From Marinomonas colpomeniae (lineage in GTDB: Bacteria > Pseudomonadota > Gammaproteobacteria > Pseudomonadales > Marinomonadaceae), in NCBI RefSeq assembly GCF_014803385.1, contig NZ_JACYFC010000001.1:950136-1014135 (forward strand): 64,000 nucleotides of DNA, written 5' to 3'. A program made the translations under genes and the position numbers. Positions 56,096-63,905 of this stretch are shown one piece after another. The notes beneath the pieces are model-generated. The model was not told the origin of the DNA. It did not search any database and saw only the letters and a list, made by a program, of their open reading frames with translations. How positions within the stretch are numbered: position 1 is the first letter of the stretch; the number at the start of each line of letters is the position of its first letter.

Positions 56096-58457
56096 ACTTC
56101 CAAATAATCTAACGCTTAATAACCAATCGACAGATGCGAAAGGCGCGCGCTTGCCCATTCATGAATCGGCGATGAAGCACGTGACGGGCGATGCGGTTTA
56201 TATTGATGACATGCCTGAATGGCCAAACGAATTACACATAGCGACAGGCAAATCCACCGAAGCGCACGCGGACATCGTGAGTATTAATCTAGACAAGGTG
56301 CGCGCGCATCCTGGTGTAGTCGATGTGATTGTACAATCTGACATTCCAGGTGAAATCGATGTATCACCTGTATTGAGTGGCGATTTATTGTTGGCTGGGG
56401 ATTTTGTCCATTTTATTGGTCAGTCTATTTTTGCGGTAGCGGCAACCAGTTTACGAGCGGCAAAACAAGCGGTTGAATTGGCGGAAATCGTCTACAAACC
56501 CAGAATAAGTACCTTGCATCCGAAGGAATCGCTAGAACGCCAAGAGTTCGTTTTACCAACTCATACGATTCAATGTGGTGACGTAAAATCGGCGATGGCG
56601 TCTGCGCCTCATAAAATCAAATCAGACCTCTACATCAAAGGCCAAGAGCACTTTTATTTAGAAGGCCAAATCAGTGTCGCGGTGCCAAACGAAGACGGCG
56701 GTGTTTTAGTTTACGCTTCCTCTCAGCATCCTGCGGAAGTACAAAAATTGGTCGCGAAAGTGCTGGGTTTACCTGTGGCGCAAGTCTTGGTCGAAGTTCG
56801 ACGTATGGGCGGCGGCTTTGGCGGCAAAGAATCTCAAGCGGCCGTGTTAGGTTGCATGGCGGCGGTGTTGGCAATACGTAATCGTTGTCCGGTTAAATAC
56901 CGTATGCCGCGCCAAGATGACATGGTGCAAACCGGTAAACGTCACGATTTTTGGAACAGCTACGAAGTCGGCTTCTCAAATGAAGGGGAAATCCTCAGCG
57001 CCGAATACGACATGGTCGGCAAGTGTGGTTGTACGGCGGATTTGTCCGATGGCGTAGTCGATCGCGCCATGTTCCATGCAGACAACGCTTATCACTTACC
57101 GAATGCACGCATCAGCGGCTATCGTGGTAAAACTCATACCGTTTCAAATACCGCATTCCGTGGTTTTGGTGGACCCAAAGGCGTGTTGTTGGCCGAAGCC
57201 GTTGTAGAAGAAATTGCCTGTACCGTTGGCAAAGACTCACTCGATATTCGTAAACTAAATTGTTATCAAGAAGGCAAAACGAAAACCCCTTACGGACAAG
57301 AGGTTGAAGAAGATGTCTTGCTAACCTTGATCGAAGAGTTAGAAGAAAGCTCTGATTATCGAGCGCGTCGTCAGGCGATTAATGAATTCAACAAACAAAG
57401 CCCTTTCCTTAAAAAAGGCTTGGCGTTAACGCCGGTTAAGTTTGGTATTTCCTTTACCTCAAAACACTTAAACCAAGGCGGTGCTTTGATCCACGTTTAC
57501 ACCGATGGCAGTGTTCAAATTAGCCACGGCGGAACGGAAATGGGCCAAGGTTTGTATACTAAAGTCGCGCAAATCGTCGCGAAAACCTTTGGTATTGATT
57601 ACCAGCGCGTCAACGTTTGTTCAACTCGAACGGACAAGGTACCAAATGCTTCGCCAACTGCGGCATCCGCAGGCACAGACTTAAACGGCATGGCAGCGCT
57701 GGATGCAGCGAGAACCATTAAGGGCCGCTTACAAGAATTCGCTATGGAGCATTTTGGTATCGCAGCAGACGAATTTGCTATTGAAGACGACTCCGTGACG
57801 CTTGGTAATGAAACGATGAGCTTCCCTGAATTCGTCAAACTTGCTTACATGAACCGCGTGTCTTTGTCGTCAACTGGATTCTACAAAACGCCGAAAATTG
57901 GTTATGACAGAAAAGCCGCGAAAGGCCGACCATTCTTGTATTTCTCTAATGGCGCGGCAGTATCCGAAGTCATCGTTGATACTTTCACAGGCGAATACAA
58001 GGTCACGCAAGTCGACATCTTGCACGACGTGGGTGATTCCATAAATTCTGACATCGACATTGGTCAAATCGAAGGCGCCTTTGTTCAAGGTATGGGTTGG
58101 TTAACATCGGAAGAACTTAGCTGGGATGAAAAAGGTCGTATTACCACAAACAGCCCTGCAAACTACAAAATCCCAACGTCGGCGGATGTTCCAGAAAAAT
58201 TCAATGTAAAACTGTTCGACCGCGCCAACAGTGAAGAATCGATTTACCGTTCTAAAGCCGTTGGTGAGCCACCATTAATGCTGGGTATTTCGGTTTGGTG
58301 CGCGCTGAAAGACGCATGTGCATCTGTGTGTGATCATAAGTTTTCACCACCTTTGGCAGTGCCAGCCACACCAGAAGCCGTGTTTTACAGCATGCAAGCG
58401 GCGCAAGAATTTGTCGCTAACGCTTCCACTAATAAAGCCAAAGCCGAAAACGCTTAA
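56088..58457 (+). CDS. xdhB: Xanthine dehydrogenase molybdopterin subunit
   Basis: This 789-residue molybdenum-cofactor subunit has the expected motifs VRRMGGGFGGKESQAAV, NTAFRGFGGPKGV, HGGTEMGQGLYTKVAQ and the catalytic-Glu segment KAVGEPPLMLG. AAAAAGGA lies before the ATG at 56088; the longer frame to 56031 overlaps xdhA and has no ribosome site. Overlap with xdhA indicates equal expression of the subunits. Confidence 0.96.
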   Translation: MRKLPNNLTLNNQSTDAKGARLPIHESAMKHVTGDAVYIDDMPEWPNELHIATGKSTEAHADIVSINLDKVRAHPGVVDVIVQSDIPGEIDVSPVLSGDLLLAGDFVHFIGQSIFAVAATSLRAAKQAVELAEIVYKPRISTLHPKESLERQEFVLPTHTIQCGDVKSAMASAPHKIKSDLYIKGQEHFYLEGQISVAVPNEDGGVLVYASSQHPAEVQKLVAKVLGLPVAQVLVEVRRMGGGFGGKESQAAVLGCMAAVLAIRNRCPVKYRMPRQDDMVQTGKRHDFWNSYEVGFSNEGEILSAEYDMVGKCGCTADLSDGVVDRAMFHADNAYHLPNARISGYRGKTHTVSNTAFRGFGGPKGVLLAEAVVEEIACTVGKDSLDIRKLNCYQEGKTKTPYGQEVEEDVLLTLIEELEESSDYRARRQAINEFNKQSPFLKKGLALTPVKFGISFTSKHLNQGGALIHVYTDGSVQISHGGTEMGQGLYTKVAQIVAKTFGIDYQRVNVCSTRTDKVPNASPTAASAGTDLNGMAALDAARTIKGRLQEFAMEHFGIAADEFAIEDDSVTLGNETMSFPEFVKLAYMNRVSLSSTGFYKTPKIGYDRKAAKGRPFLYFSNGAAVSEVIVDTFTGEYKVTQVDILHDVGDSINSDIDIGQIEGAFVQGMGWLTSEELSWDEKGRITTNSPANYKIPTSADVPEKFNVKLFDRANSEESIYRSKAVGEPPLMLGISVWCALKDACASVCDHKFSPPLAVPATPEAVFYSMQAAQEFVANASTNKAKAENA

Positions 58458-58468
58458 GGAGTCACACT

Positions 58469-59338
58469 ATGATGTCTTCTATGAGTTGGATTCAAGCATT
58501 AGCCGAAGTCGAGAAAGCAGGGCAGGCGTGGGTGATTGCCACTGTCATTGGCACGCAAGGCTCTGCGCCACGGGAATCGTCTAGCAAGATGATCATCACA
58601 GCTGATCACACATTCGACACAATCGGCGGCGGGCAGCTGGAATACGTTGTCTGCCAAAAAGCCCGTGATATGTTAAATGGTGGCCATACTGGTGCTTCCC
58701 ACGTATTGGAGAACTTTCCCCTAGCGGCGAAAACCAACCAATGTTGTGGCGGCGCGGTGAGCGTGTTGTTGGAATACTTCCCAGAACCCGCCACCAAAAT
58801 CACTATATTTGGAATGGGACACGTAGCGACAACCTTGGTTACTGTTTTAGGTGAAATGCAGGCGAAGATTTCATGGGTGGATAGCCGTGAAAACTTAGCG
58901 AACGAACGCAGCAACCAAGTATTATCATCGAACACGAATACACATTTGTATCCGTCCATGCTCGATCATATTGAAAAAATGGCACCGAACGAAATTGCCC
59001 TAGTCATGACCCACGACCACGCGTTGGATTTACAATTAGTCGAGGCTTTATTGGATCGCAAAGACTGCCGATTCATCGGTTTAATTGGTTCACAAACCAA
59101 AGCCTTACGCTTCAAAAAACGCCTCGCCAGTGCATCGTTCAGCCCAGAAGAAATTGAATCGGTGCATTGCCCAGTTGGCTTACCAGAAATCGAAGGCAAA
59201 AAGCCATTCGAAATCGCCATCTCCATCGCTGCGCAAATCATTCAAATCACCCAGCAAAACAAAACGACAACGAAAAAACGCAGCGGCCTCACTTGGAAAG
59301 AAATCAACAACACCTTAAAAGAAGAAGCTGCGATTTAA
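58469..59338 (+). CDS. xdhC: Xanthine dehydrogenase accessory protein
   Basis: This 289-residue protein has an N-terminal XdhC/CoxI domain (VIGTQGSAPRESSSKMII, TIGGGQLEYVVC, TNQCCGGAVSVLLEYF). A C-terminal Rossmann domain starts with ITIFGMGHVATTLVTVLG. XdhC binds molybdenum cofactor and assists its insertion, with sulfuration, into XdhB. AAGGAG precedes the ATG, 12 bp after the xdhB stop. It ends the xdh operon. Confidence 0.95.
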   Translation: MMSSMSWIQALAEVEKAGQAWVIATVIGTQGSAPRESSSKMIITADHTFDTIGGGQLEYVVCQKARDMLNGGHTGASHVLENFPLAAKTNQCCGGAVSVLLEYFPEPATKITIFGMGHVATTLVTVLGEMQAKISWVDSRENLANERSNQVLSSNTNTHLYPSMLDHIEKMAPNEIALVMTHDHALDLQLVEALLDRKDCRFIGLIGSQTKALRFKKRLASASFSPEEIESVHCPVGLPEIEGKKPFEIAISIAAQIIQITQQNKTTTKKRSGLTWKEINNTLKEEAAI

Positions 59339-59744
59339 CCGCTGCTACTTCCACCACACAACCAAAGGGTCGAACCCCTTTTTGACCTGCATGCTCCACG
59401 CTCAACCACACTTGTAGGTCACGATGAGGGAGGCACGACCGTAATCTGACATTGAAAACACCGTTTTCACCTTCGACATCCATATCTGCAACCAAAATTG
59501 ACACTGGAAATATTAATCACCCCGCGCTACATTACTGCCATAACGGAATGAAAACAAAGTGACTAGCGGATAGTTAACCCTCGTAAAATCCCTTCTTTTT
59601 ATTCTTCTAAAGATAACGTGCACGCTCGTTTTGCCAATTTCGGATTTTTTAATAGGCTTATAAACTGATTATAATTCAATGGTTTATAGAGATATTTGAA
59701 GAGCTTTGAAAATGTGTAAATGCGCATGCGCACTATTAAAGATG
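59339..59744. other. 406-bp non-coding region between xdhC and the cassette array
   Basis: No gene was found. A weak hairpin AAAGGG/CCCTTT with a T tract (59364-59383) may end xdhC transcription. The last 150 bp are AT-rich, contain a 12-bp palindrome TGCGCATGCGCA (59721-59732), and end in GTTATGAG at the first cassette boundary. An attI-like site could lie here, but no integrase gene adjoins it. Confidence 0.45.
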
Positions 59745-59760
59745 TTATGAGTCTTAAGTA

Positions 59761-60063
59761 ATGGAAGAGTTAATTGGCTTAGATGTAATTTCTATATCGG
59801 CACCTCAAGACCGTAGTGAATTTACTATGAGGGTAATCGATGAAAATAGAAAAATTAAAAATATCCGTTTTGCTAATGATGATGGTACACAGATAAAAGT
59901 GGATTTTTCTCATGTATCTCTGAATATAATCTATGACCATGAAGGTAATATTGCTTCATTGGGGGAGCTTGAGGCAGTAAATAGAATTGAAAATGGTTTC
60001 GAAATTGTTGGTGATTTCGGTATTGTTTGGCTAGAGTGCAAAGAGTGTACTCCAGCAATGTAA
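59761..60063 (+). CDS. Cassette 1 protein, unknown
   Basis: This 100-residue acidic protein starts MEELIGLDVISISAPQDRSE and has a predicted all-beta plus helix layout similar in size to immunity-like proteins. No family is recognised. It starts 16 bp after the cassette boundary, with no clear ribosome site, and ends just before R''. Two cysteines occur near the C-terminus (WLECKECTP). Function unknown. Confidence 0.65.
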   Translation: MEELIGLDVISISAPQDRSEFTMRVIDENRKIKNIRFANDDGTQIKVDFSHVSLNIIYDHEGNIASLGELEAVNRIENGFEIVGDFGIVWLECKECTPAM

Positions 60064-60183
60064 CTCATAACAAGTTGCTGCACGCTGACACATACTGCTG
60101 CGCTCGTTTTTGTGTCTGTCGCTGCACTCCATTTTACACAAAAACGCTCTCCGCAGTATGTGCAGGTGAGCAAAACGTTATGC
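60064..60183 (+). repeat. attC site of cassette 1
   Basis: This is a 120-bp imperfect palindrome bounded by CTCATAAC (R'', 60064-60071) and GTTATGC (R', 60177-60183). The inner arms share CACAAAAACG, GCAGTATGTG and AGCAA as complements across a short centre. Length and layout resemble VCR-type attC sites. Confidence 0.88.
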
Positions 60184-60212
60184 AGTACAACATTAGATAA
60201 GGATGGTTGAAT

Positions 60213-60527
60213 ATGCTTAATTTTTTAGCAGGAACAGTTAAAGCTGGTTTTGGATTGGCTGCAATCTCAGCGGCTATCTTTTGGTCTGTACATCAGGACT
60301 TTCTACAAGCAAATGTTTTCTCGGCTATGACATCAGAACAAACATTTAAAGCATTTATTTGGTCATCAGGTATAGCGGGATTATTGTTATTTGTTGCCAT
60401 TCTTCTCTCCGCTGTAACTAAGTCAAACGGTAAGTCAATTACTGCTGATAATGGTGGTATTGCAATTGATAACTCAGGGTTTCTCAATATTTTTAAGTTT
60501 TTTAGAAATAAGTCGGATGATAAGTAA
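60213..60527 (+). CDS. Cassette 2, gene 1: two-helix membrane protein
   Basis: This protein of about 104 residues has two membrane helices (LAGTVKAGFGLAAISAAIFW and AFIWSSGIAGLLLFVAILL) and a short polar tail with GGIAIDNSGFLNI. The ATG at 60213 has AAGGA before it; a TTG at 60207 could add two residues. Its stop overlaps the next start (TAATG), so it belongs to the same operon. It may anchor the system at the membrane; this is inference. Confidence 0.75.
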   Translation: MLNFLAGTVKAGFGLAAISAAIFWSVHQDFLQANVFSAMTSEQTFKAFIWSSGIAGLLLFVAILLSAVTKSNGKSITADNGGIAIDNSGFLNIFKFFRNKSDDK

Positions 60528-61117
60528 TGGCTAGCAAGGAAATTAAAGCAGAACGAGGGAGTCTGGCATATGACGGGTCTGGTATAAATAATAGCCCGAC
60601 GTTTAACCTGAATCACGTGGCTAGATTTAGCTCACTTCTTAATCCTTTATTAGAAAGAATAATTGAAAATTATGATCCTGATTCAGAAACTAATAACAGT
60701 GATGAGTTACCTGATCCTGATGAGAAGCTAGATTTCAATAATGTAAGAGTGTTCTCTGAAGAAATCATTGATTGTGTTGGCTTTTTAACTCTAGTAGAAG
60801 AGCAGGTTGATGGGATTGATGATGAGTCCCCAGGGGCAAAAATTAAGTTTCTTAGGGCTATACATCAAAACTATAAGAATCATCGCCGCCAGCTTCTTAT
60901 TAGTGAAAGTGTTGCTATTAAAGATAAGGAGTCTGTGATTTCGACTATTCGAAAAAATTCAGACCTTCTTTTGCAACAAGTCACTGATTCAATTCTAGAT
61001 AATGCGATAGCTGATTTGCATGCCTTTCCTGTTGAAGACGTTCGTGACTCAGCAAACTTGATAGTTTGTTATGGGTTCATTAATTGCAAAGTATTGGAGA
61101 GGCCTAATGATTATTAA
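60527..61117 (+). CDS. Cassette 2, gene 2: ABC-3C-associated protein
   Basis: This 196-residue soluble protein begins with a Gly/Asn-rich segment (SLAYDGSGINNSPTFNLN) followed by helices. Such SG..N-rich starts occur in proteins of ABC-three-component systems; the name is given by context with the DUF2326 ATPase, not by an identified domain. The start overlaps the previous stop and the next start lies 11 nt inside this gene. It shares a G-x-S/A-x-D-x-SG.xN pattern with gene 1. Confidence 0.65.
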   Translation: MASKEIKAERGSLAYDGSGINNSPTFNLNHVARFSSLLNPLLERIIENYDPDSETNNSDELPDPDEKLDFNNVRVFSEEIIDCVGFLTLVEEQVDGIDDESPGAKIKFLRAIHQNYKNHRRQLLISESVAIKDKESVISTIRKNSDLLLQQVTDSILDNAIADLHAFPVEDVRDSANLIVCYGFINCKVLERPNDY

Positions 61118-61343
61118 TGATGTATCTGAGCCTCAAAAAAGTTTGTATGTAATTGGGGCTGATATTCTTGTCGCGCTAAGGGATTCGAGTGATAAATCTA
61201 TCGATCCTATAAGGTTATTTGATCTATTCCATAGCAGAACCAACAAGGTGTCAATCACTTACTTTTATTTTGGTCTTGATTGGTTGTATTTGCTTGATGC
61301 AATTGAACTTGATAGTTTCGGAAATATTAAATTATGCAGTTAA
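61107..61343 (+). CDS. Cassette 2, gene 3: ABC-3C middle-component-like protein
   Basis: This 78-residue protein starts MIINDVSEPQKSLYVIGADILVAL and ends with FYFGLDWLYLLDAIELDSFGNI, a pattern that resembles middle component 6 of ABC-three-component systems, which bridges the ATPase and the effector. GGAG precedes the ATG at 61107, 11 nt inside gene 2. The next gene starts 10 nt before its stop. Assignment is by pattern and context. Confidence 0.65.
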   Translation: MIINDVSEPQKSLYVIGADILVALRDSSDKSIDPIRLFDLFHSRTNKVSITYFYFGLDWLYLLDAIELDSFGNIKLCS

Positions 61344-63034
61344 TCAATTTAAAGGTATTTCAAGACGAAATCTTAATTCGTGAAATTAAATTCAAAGATG
61401 GCTTTAATTTGATTACCAACTGCGAGGACAATGGAAACCAAATTGGCAAAAGTACTGCGCTAAGGGTTTTAAATTTTTGCTTAGGTTCTGATGGTAAAAG
61501 TATTTGGCATGATCCTGAGTCACGCACAAAAAATGAAGCTGTTGAAGATTTAGTTACTAGTGGAAGGGTGGTGTTTTCTCTTGCTATTTTTGTAAATGAA
61601 AAGAACTACAATATCAAGCGTCGTATACATATAGTCCAGCAGAAAAATCGCACTATTATAAAAACATACTCATCTATTAATAATGATGAGTATGATACAA
61701 ATGGCAAATTCAAAGCTGCACTAGCTCCTATCCTAGGGTTCAGTATTAGTAATCCCACCTACTCTTCAATTAAGAATCGTTTTGTACGCTTGGATAAGAA
61801 AACCGCCTCTAATATCTACCGATATTTAAATTCAAACACAAGTGACCAGCAGTACATATTGTATTACTCGTATCTTTTTGGTTTTTCAGGACATGATGAT
61901 CTTGCTAGCGAGATTAATTTTGGGGAAGAAAAAAGCCAAAGAAATGATAGGATTTCGATGCTGCTGAATGGAAGAAAAGAGCAAGACTACAAAGATAGGC
62001 TTAGCTCTATCGATGATGAAATAGAAACTTTAAGAAATAAAGAAGAGTCATTCGATTTCAAAGACTCTCAAAATAAAGGGGTTGAAAAGCTCAAGAATAC
62101 GCGAGAGAAAATTGCGCAAATAACAAGCGAGATCTCAAAGTTGAATATCAGAATCTTATATTCCCAGAGAACCATAAATGGGTATATGGAGAAGCAGTCA
62201 GATATAGATGCAGATCTAATAGATAAGGTCTATACAGAAGCTAAATTATTACTCCCTGACATTAAAAAAACATTAGAAGATACAATCGGTTTTCATAAGC
62301 AAGTTGTATCAAAAAAGGTCAATTATCTAAGTGAGAAGATCCGTGACTATCACCTCTCAATAGATAGTTTTAAGAATAGACTTAATGGTCTACTGGATGA
62401 AGAAAAGAAGCTATTCTCTGCACTTGTAGGGGAGTCACATCTTACTGGCTTTGTTGTAATAGAAAATGAAATACAAGACAAACGTGAAGAGAGAGGTAGA
62501 ACTAGCGTAATCGTTGATGAAGTTCAGCATGAATCTAGTGAAATAATTATTCTGGACGGAAAAATTCAAGAGCTCCGAGAAAGAAACAAGCTTCAAATAT
62601 CCCAGCTCAATCAACATATTGCCATTTTTAATAAATATTTAAAATCATTTACTAGGGCGATATTTAGAGATTTTTCGTTAAGTTTCAATGTTGGCACCAA
62701 AAGCGATACAAATGAAATTGAATTTTCTATCGTGAATCTGGAAAGAGTTTCTGGAGATGGGGCTCCAAGGGCTGCGGCATTAGCGTTTGACATGGCATTT
62801 ATAGAATTTGTGAAAGAAACAGGTGCATGCTTTCCTGCATTTACCATACAAGATTATCTGGAAGCGTCTGACCAAGACAAATTGGCAACACTAGCAAATC
62901 TTGCAAATGAGAATGAGATCCAAGTTGTAGTATCTGTGTTAAAGGATAAATTAGCTTCTCTAAGCCAAGAGTTTATTGATGAGAATACAGTCTTAACCCT
63001 GAAAAAATCAGATAAATTTTTCAAAATCGACTAA
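61334..63034 (+). CDS. Cassette 2, gene 4: DUF2326/ABC-3C-type ATPase
   Basis: This 566-residue SMC/RecN-like ATPase has an N-terminal Walker A region (GNQIGKSTALRVLNFCLG, near residue 35-50) and a long coiled-coil middle (about residues 220-430). The C-terminal DUF2326-like part has SGDGAPRAAALAFDMAFIEF and FPAFTIQDYLEASDQDKL. Members are the ATPase subunit of ABC-three-component conflict systems described by comparative genomics (Aravind group). The Walker A first Gly is not conserved in the usual place, as in many family members. It is the last gene of the operon, 10 bp before R''. Confidence 0.82.
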   Translation: MQLINLKVFQDEILIREIKFKDGFNLITNCEDNGNQIGKSTALRVLNFCLGSDGKSIWHDPESRTKNEAVEDLVTSGRVVFSLAIFVNEKNYNIKRRIHIVQQKNRTIIKTYSSINNDEYDTNGKFKAALAPILGFSISNPTYSSIKNRFVRLDKKTASNIYRYLNSNTSDQQYILYYSYLFGFSGHDDLASEINFGEEKSQRNDRISMLLNGRKEQDYKDRLSSIDDEIETLRNKEESFDFKDSQNKGVEKLKNTREKIAQITSEISKLNIRILYSQRTINGYMEKQSDIDADLIDKVYTEAKLLLPDIKKTLEDTIGFHKQVVSKKVNYLSEKIRDYHLSIDSFKNRLNGLLDEEKKLFSALVGESHLTGFVVIENEIQDKREERGRTSVIVDEVQHESSEIIILDGKIQELRERNKLQISQLNQHIAIFNKYLKSFTRAIFRDFSLSFNVGTKSDTNEIEFSIVNLERVSGDGAPRAAALAFDMAFIEFVKETGACFPAFTIQDYLEASDQDKLATLANLANENEIQVVVSVLKDKLASLSQEFIDENTVLTLKKSDKFFKID

Positions 63035-63044
63035 TTAAATACAT

Positions 63045-63148
63045 GCATAACAATGCCATGCAATCTGACTCCGCAACCTGTCACCTTTCGTGCAAAAAAA
63101 ACGCACAAAAAGCGCCAGCTTGCTACGCAGTTGATGGCGGCGTTAGCT
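63045..63148 (+). repeat. attC site of cassette 2
   Basis: This is a 104-bp imperfect palindrome from GCATAAC (R'', 63045-63051) to GTTAGCT (R', 63142-63148). The arms pair through ATGGC, CAG, TTGC and GCAC segments across a T/A-rich centre at about 63092-63102. It lies after the ATPase stop and before the Abi-alpha gene. Confidence 0.88.
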
Positions 63149-63170
63149 GATTTCATTATACGAGGCATAT

Positions 63171-63905
63171 ATGAAGGAAGAATTAGAAATAGTTGAAAAA
63201 TTATCAAACTCAAAAGTAGTTGAAAAAATATATGACGATGGTTTGTCATCTCCTGTCGTTGAGGTAAGTAAAATTGGTACTGATTTGGTTAAAAGTGCTA
63301 GATTGATTTTAGCTCCTTTGCAATTAGCGGCAACATTTCAAGATCGGTTTGAGATTTTTTTAAAAAAATTTAACAATCGAGTTGAAGAAGAGCACCAGGT
63401 TCAGCCTCCGGCTGAACTAACATCAGTTTGTCTTGAACGAATGAAGTACATTGATCTAGACAACCCCTTATGGGAGATGTTTGAAGAGCTATTAATAAAA
63501 TCTATGAGTAAAGATAGTATTTCACAAGTCCACCCTTCATTTGGCCAGATTATCGGTCAGTTGTCACCAGACGAGGCTTTGTTGATGTATGAGCTGAATA
63601 AAGGTGCGTTTCTTGTTACTGACCAAATGGATTTAAACGACCAATCTAATCGTTTTGAGAATCATAGGGTTTTGTCTAGTACGATACCTAAAGATAAGTT
63701 GGCTAACCCTGAAGCATTTGATATTTATTATGCGCATTTAGAATCACTTTCATTAATAAAATGGCCAGTTACGAACGAAGATCCCGTACGTATTGGGGGG
63801 CGACAAACTGGTACAAAACGTAATAGCCAAATTCACTTGACAGACTTCGGAAAACTTTTTGTAGCAGCATGCATACCTGAGGCAGGATTCAGCACAATCA
63901 GCTAA
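63171..63905 (+). CDS. Abi-alpha (DUF4393) family protein, cassette 3
   Basis: This 244-residue protein has the Abi-alpha pattern: LILAPLQLAATFQDRFEIFL, then PPAELTSVCLERMKYIDLDNPLWEMFEELLIKSM and VHPSFGQIIGQLSPDEALLMYEL. The family was named for abortive-infection association, but its mechanism is unknown. GAGGCATAT precedes the ATG, 28 bp after the cassette boundary. The stop TAA lies within the R'' core, a compact cassette ending. No partner gene is seen in the part of the cassette present. Confidence 0.82.
   Translation: MKEELEIVEKLSNSKVVEKIYDDGLSSPVVEVSKIGTDLVKSARLILAPLQLAATFQDRFEIFLKKFNNRVEEEHQVQPPAELTSVCLERMKYIDLDNPLWEMFEELLIKSMSKDSISQVHPSFGQIIGQLSPDEALLMYELNKGAFLVTDQMDLNDQSNRFENHRVLSSTIPKDKLANPEAFDIYYAHLESLSLIKWPVTNEDPVRIGGRQTGTKRNSQIHLTDFGKLFVAACIPEAGFSTIS

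Noticed and set aside
60064-60183. Intrinsic terminator for cassette 1
   Set aside because: The palindrome is 120 bp, has no T tract at its end and is bounded by integron core sites, so it fits attC better.
63031-63249. 72-residue minus-strand frame over attC
   Set aside because: It covers the attC site and the start of the Abi-alpha gene and is probably fortuitous.
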